Assembly (NCBI RefSeq): GCF_001428665.1
Contig: NZ_LMIJ01000030.1
Span: 48,179 to 112,178 of the forward strand
DNA length: 64,000 nucleotides
Reading direction: 5' to 3'
From: Acidovorax sp. Root219
GTDB lineage: Bacteria; Pseudomonadota; Gammaproteobacteria; Burkholderiales; Burkholderiaceae_C
Position numbers and translations under genes: made by a program. Shown here piece after piece: positions 62,484 through 64,000 of the stretch. The notes beneath the pieces were generated by a model. The model was not told the origin of the DNA. It worked only from the letters and a program-made list of their open reading frames with translations, and did not search any database. Every line of letters starts with the position of its first letter. The first letter of the stretch is position 1.

Positions 62484-63683
62484 ATGTTGTCCTGGGACGA
62501 AGAAGTCAAGCCCTCATCGCAAAATCAACTGGACGGTGGACTGCACAAAAGCCACCCGGCGGAACAGCCGCCTGTGTCTTTCCAGACCCCCTCGCTTCAG
62601 GAAGTGCATGCGTCGATGACGGCATCCGCTGCACCGCAAGCCGCCCCTGCCACAGCACCCGCGCACCGCCGCGTGAACGCTGCCGACAAGCGCATCATCA
62701 ACGGCCAGACCGACGTCAACCAGCTGGTGCCGTTCAAGTACAAGTGGGCCTGGGAAAAGTACCTCGCCACCTGCGCCAACCACTGGATGCCGCAAGAGGT
62801 GAACATGACGCGCGACATCGCGTTGTGGAAGGACCCGAACGGCCTGACCGAAGACGAGCGCCGCATCATCAAGCGCAACCTCGGCTTCTTCGTGACCGCC
62901 GACTCGCTGGCCGCCAACAACATCGTGCTGGGCACCTACCGCCACATCACGGCGCCCGAGTGCCGCCAGTTCCTGCTGCGCCAGGCGTTCGAGGAAGCGA
63001 TCCACACGCACGCCTACCAGTACATCGTGGAGTCGCTCGGCCTGGATGAAGGCGAGATCTTCAACGCCTACCTGGAAGTGCCCTCGATCCGCGACAAGGA
63101 CCAGTTCCTGATCCCCTTCATCGAAGCGATTATGGACCCCAACTTCCACACCGGCACCTTCGAGACCGACCAGACGCTGCTCAAGTCGCTGATCGTGTTT
63201 GCCTGCCTGATGGAAGGCCTGTTCTTCTACGTCGGCTTCACGCAGATCCTGGCGCTGGGTCGCCAGAACAAGATGACCGGCGCTGCCGAGCAGTACCAGT
63301 ACATCCTGCGCGATGAGTCGATGCATTGCAACTTCGGCATCGACCTGATCAACCAGCTCAAGCTGGAGAACCCGCACCTGTGGACCGCAGAGTTCAAGGC
63401 CGAGATCAAGGCCCTGTTCATGCAGGCCGTGGAGCTCGAATACCGCTACGCCGAAGACACCATGCCGCGTGGCGTGCTGGGCATGAACGCCTCGATGTTC
63501 AAGGGCTACCTGCGCTACATCGCCAACCGCCGCGCCACCCAGATCGGCCTGGAGACGCTGTTCCCCAACGAAGAAAATCCCTTCCCCTGGATGAGCGAGA
63601 TGATCGACCTGAAGAAGGAACGCAACTTCTTCGAGACGCGCGTCATCGAGTACCAGTCGGGTGGCGCATTGTCCTGGGACTAG
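62484..63683 (+). CDS. nrdB: Class Ia ribonucleoside-diphosphate reductase, beta subunit
   Basis: A 399-residue ferritin-like subunit that carries the di-iron/tyrosyl radical site. Ligand-bearing helices include NLGFFVTADSLAANNI, RQAFEEAIHTHAYQYI, VFACLMEGLFFYVGF and ILRDESMHCNFGIDL. The first 65 residues are Gln/Pro/Ala-rich and absent from E. coli NrdB. The C-terminal YQSGGALSWD is the peptide that docks on NrdA. ATG 62484 gives MLSWDEEVKP; 135 bp separate it from nrdA, with no terminator seen between. Confidence 0.96.
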   Translation: MLSWDEEVKPSSQNQLDGGLHKSHPAEQPPVSFQTPSLQEVHASMTASAAPQAAPATAPAHRRVNAADKRIINGQTDVNQLVPFKYKWAWEKYLATCANHWMPQEVNMTRDIALWKDPNGLTEDERRIIKRNLGFFVTADSLAANNIVLGTYRHITAPECRQFLLRQAFEEAIHTHAYQYIVESLGLDEGEIFNAYLEVPSIRDKDQFLIPFIEAIMDPNFHTGTFETDQTLLKSLIVFACLMEGLFFYVGFTQILALGRQNKMTGAAEQYQYILRDESMHCNFGIDLINQLKLENPHLWTAEFKAEIKALFMQAVELEYRYAEDTMPRGVLGMNASMFKGYLRYIANRRATQIGLETLFPNEENPFPWMSEMIDLKKERNFFETRVIEYQSGGALSWD

Positions 63684-63720
63684 CCTCGCAGGTGCACGCA
63701 CGCCATGGATCCCCACACCA

Positions 63721-63763
63721 CGCCCTGCACGGACAACGCCCAAGCGCGTTGCCGTGCAGGGCG
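63721..63763 (+). terminator. Large hairpin after nrdB
   Basis: Arms 63721-63739 and 63746-63763 are complementary over 18 bp with one bulged A and a 6-nt loop. Only a short pyrimidine run follows, without a full U-tract, but position and strength suggest the end of the nrdAB transcript. Confidence 0.6.
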
Positions 63764-63773
63764 TTCCCGTGTT

Positions 63774-63803
63774 CATGGAGATGGGGTCAACCCCATCTCC
63801 ATG
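63774..63803. repeat. Perfect inverted repeat before the histone-like gene
   Basis: CATGGAGATGGGG (63774-63786) and its exact complement (63791-63803) flank a TCAA loop. It starts 11 bp after the nrdB hairpin and ends 62 bp before the histone-like start. There is no U-tract. It could be an operator, part of a tandem termination site, or a leader hairpin. Confidence 0.6.
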
Positions 63804-63865
63804 GATCGCTTCATGTCCACTGTAGACACGAAGTGCTCTTTGCAAATTGACTCAAGGAGAACATG

Positions 63866-64000
63866 ATGGCAACTGCGAAAAAACCCGCTGCAAAGAAGGC
63901 AGCTCCCGCGAAGAAGGCTGTAGCTGCAAAGCCAGCGGCCAAGAAGGCCGCTCCTGCCAAGAAGGCAGCAGCACCAGCCAAGAAGGCCGCTCCCGCCAAG
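63866..64000 (+). CDS. Histone H1-like Lys/Ala/Pro-rich protein, 5' part
   Basis: The first 45 codons of a gene that runs off the window. The product is almost entirely Ala, Lys and Pro in KKAAPA-type repeats after MATAKKPAAKK, as in bacterial histone H1-like (HctB/AlgP-type) proteins that bind DNA non-specifically. Of two adjacent ATGs (63863 and 63866) the second has AAGGAG 6 nt upstream and is preferred. The coding repeats should not be mistaken for a DNA repeat array. Confidence 0.88.
   Translation, partial: MATAKKPAAKKAAPAKKAVAAKPAAKKAAPAKKAAAPAKKAAPAK

Noticed and set aside
63866..64000. Short periodic DNA repeats at the right edge
   Set aside because: They are codon repeats of a Lys/Ala/Pro-rich protein, with variable synonymous codons, not a CRISPR or satellite array.

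Overview
The window is a continuous piece of a high-GC betaproteobacterial chromosome, most like the Comamonadaceae (Acidovorax and relatives). The assignment rests on gene content: a beta-type dusB-fis pair, a yqgE-ruvX-pyrR-pyrB-pyrC' pyrimidine operon, a pilGHIJ-chpA chemosensory cluster, pilSR, glrK-qseG-glrR, opgGH, and a lysine/alanine/proline-rich histone H1-like gene at the right edge. No insertion sequence, phage, integrase or CRISPR array was seen. Nearly everything reads as intact core genome.

Layout. Positions 1-6.4 kb carry a leftward block: a YIP1-family membrane protein, a small proline-rich secreted protein, plsC, and the tightly overlapping pyrimidine operon, whose dihydroorotase-like member has lost metal ligands. 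A photolyase diverges from it. Positions 8.2-19.6 kb hold a leftward twitching/surface-sensing locus: rubredoxin, pilG, pilH, pilI, pilJ, a 2089-residue chpA, then a pilU-like ATPase; no cheR or cheB is present. thiD-hemL follow rightward. An IclR regulator diverges from pobA, with a dyad operator candidate between them. dusB-fis-purH run leftward. Positions 27.3-34.2 kb are a mixed stretch: a degenerate VanX-like lipoprotein, a YqaA-type membrane protein, a diguanylate cyclase, rarD, ychF, a MOSC protein and a UbiH-like hydroxylase.

From 34.3 kb almost everything is rightward: dsbC, an M61 peptidase with PDZ domain, an enoyl-CoA hydratase, tRNA-Met(CAT), a secreted protein, miaB, the envelope-stress two-component operon glrK-qseG-glrR, and opgG-opgH for periplasmic glucans. 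Positions 47.5-52.6 kb hold the least understood block: a C13 (legumain-like) lipoprotein peptidase, then a 772-residue helical-repeat protein, a PcfJ-like protein and a membrane-anchored DUF1266 protein, the last three closely packed. ffh (leftward), a ypjD-type CcsA protein, a small zinc-finger-like membrane protein, pilS, pilR and ampD follow. The window ends with nrdA-nrdB behind a promoter that carries two NrdR-box-like sites, and the start of the histone H1-like gene.

The two halves are linked by type IV pili: the Chp chemosensory chain and PilU near 8-19 kb regulate motor activity, and PilS-PilR near 55-58 kb are expected to control pilin transcription. The most likely undescribed system is the helical-repeat/PcfJ-like/DUF1266 operon with its C13 peptidase neighbour. 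The most useful regulatory observations are the NrdR site pair, a 24-bp perfect palindrome before purH and the IclR/pobA dyad.
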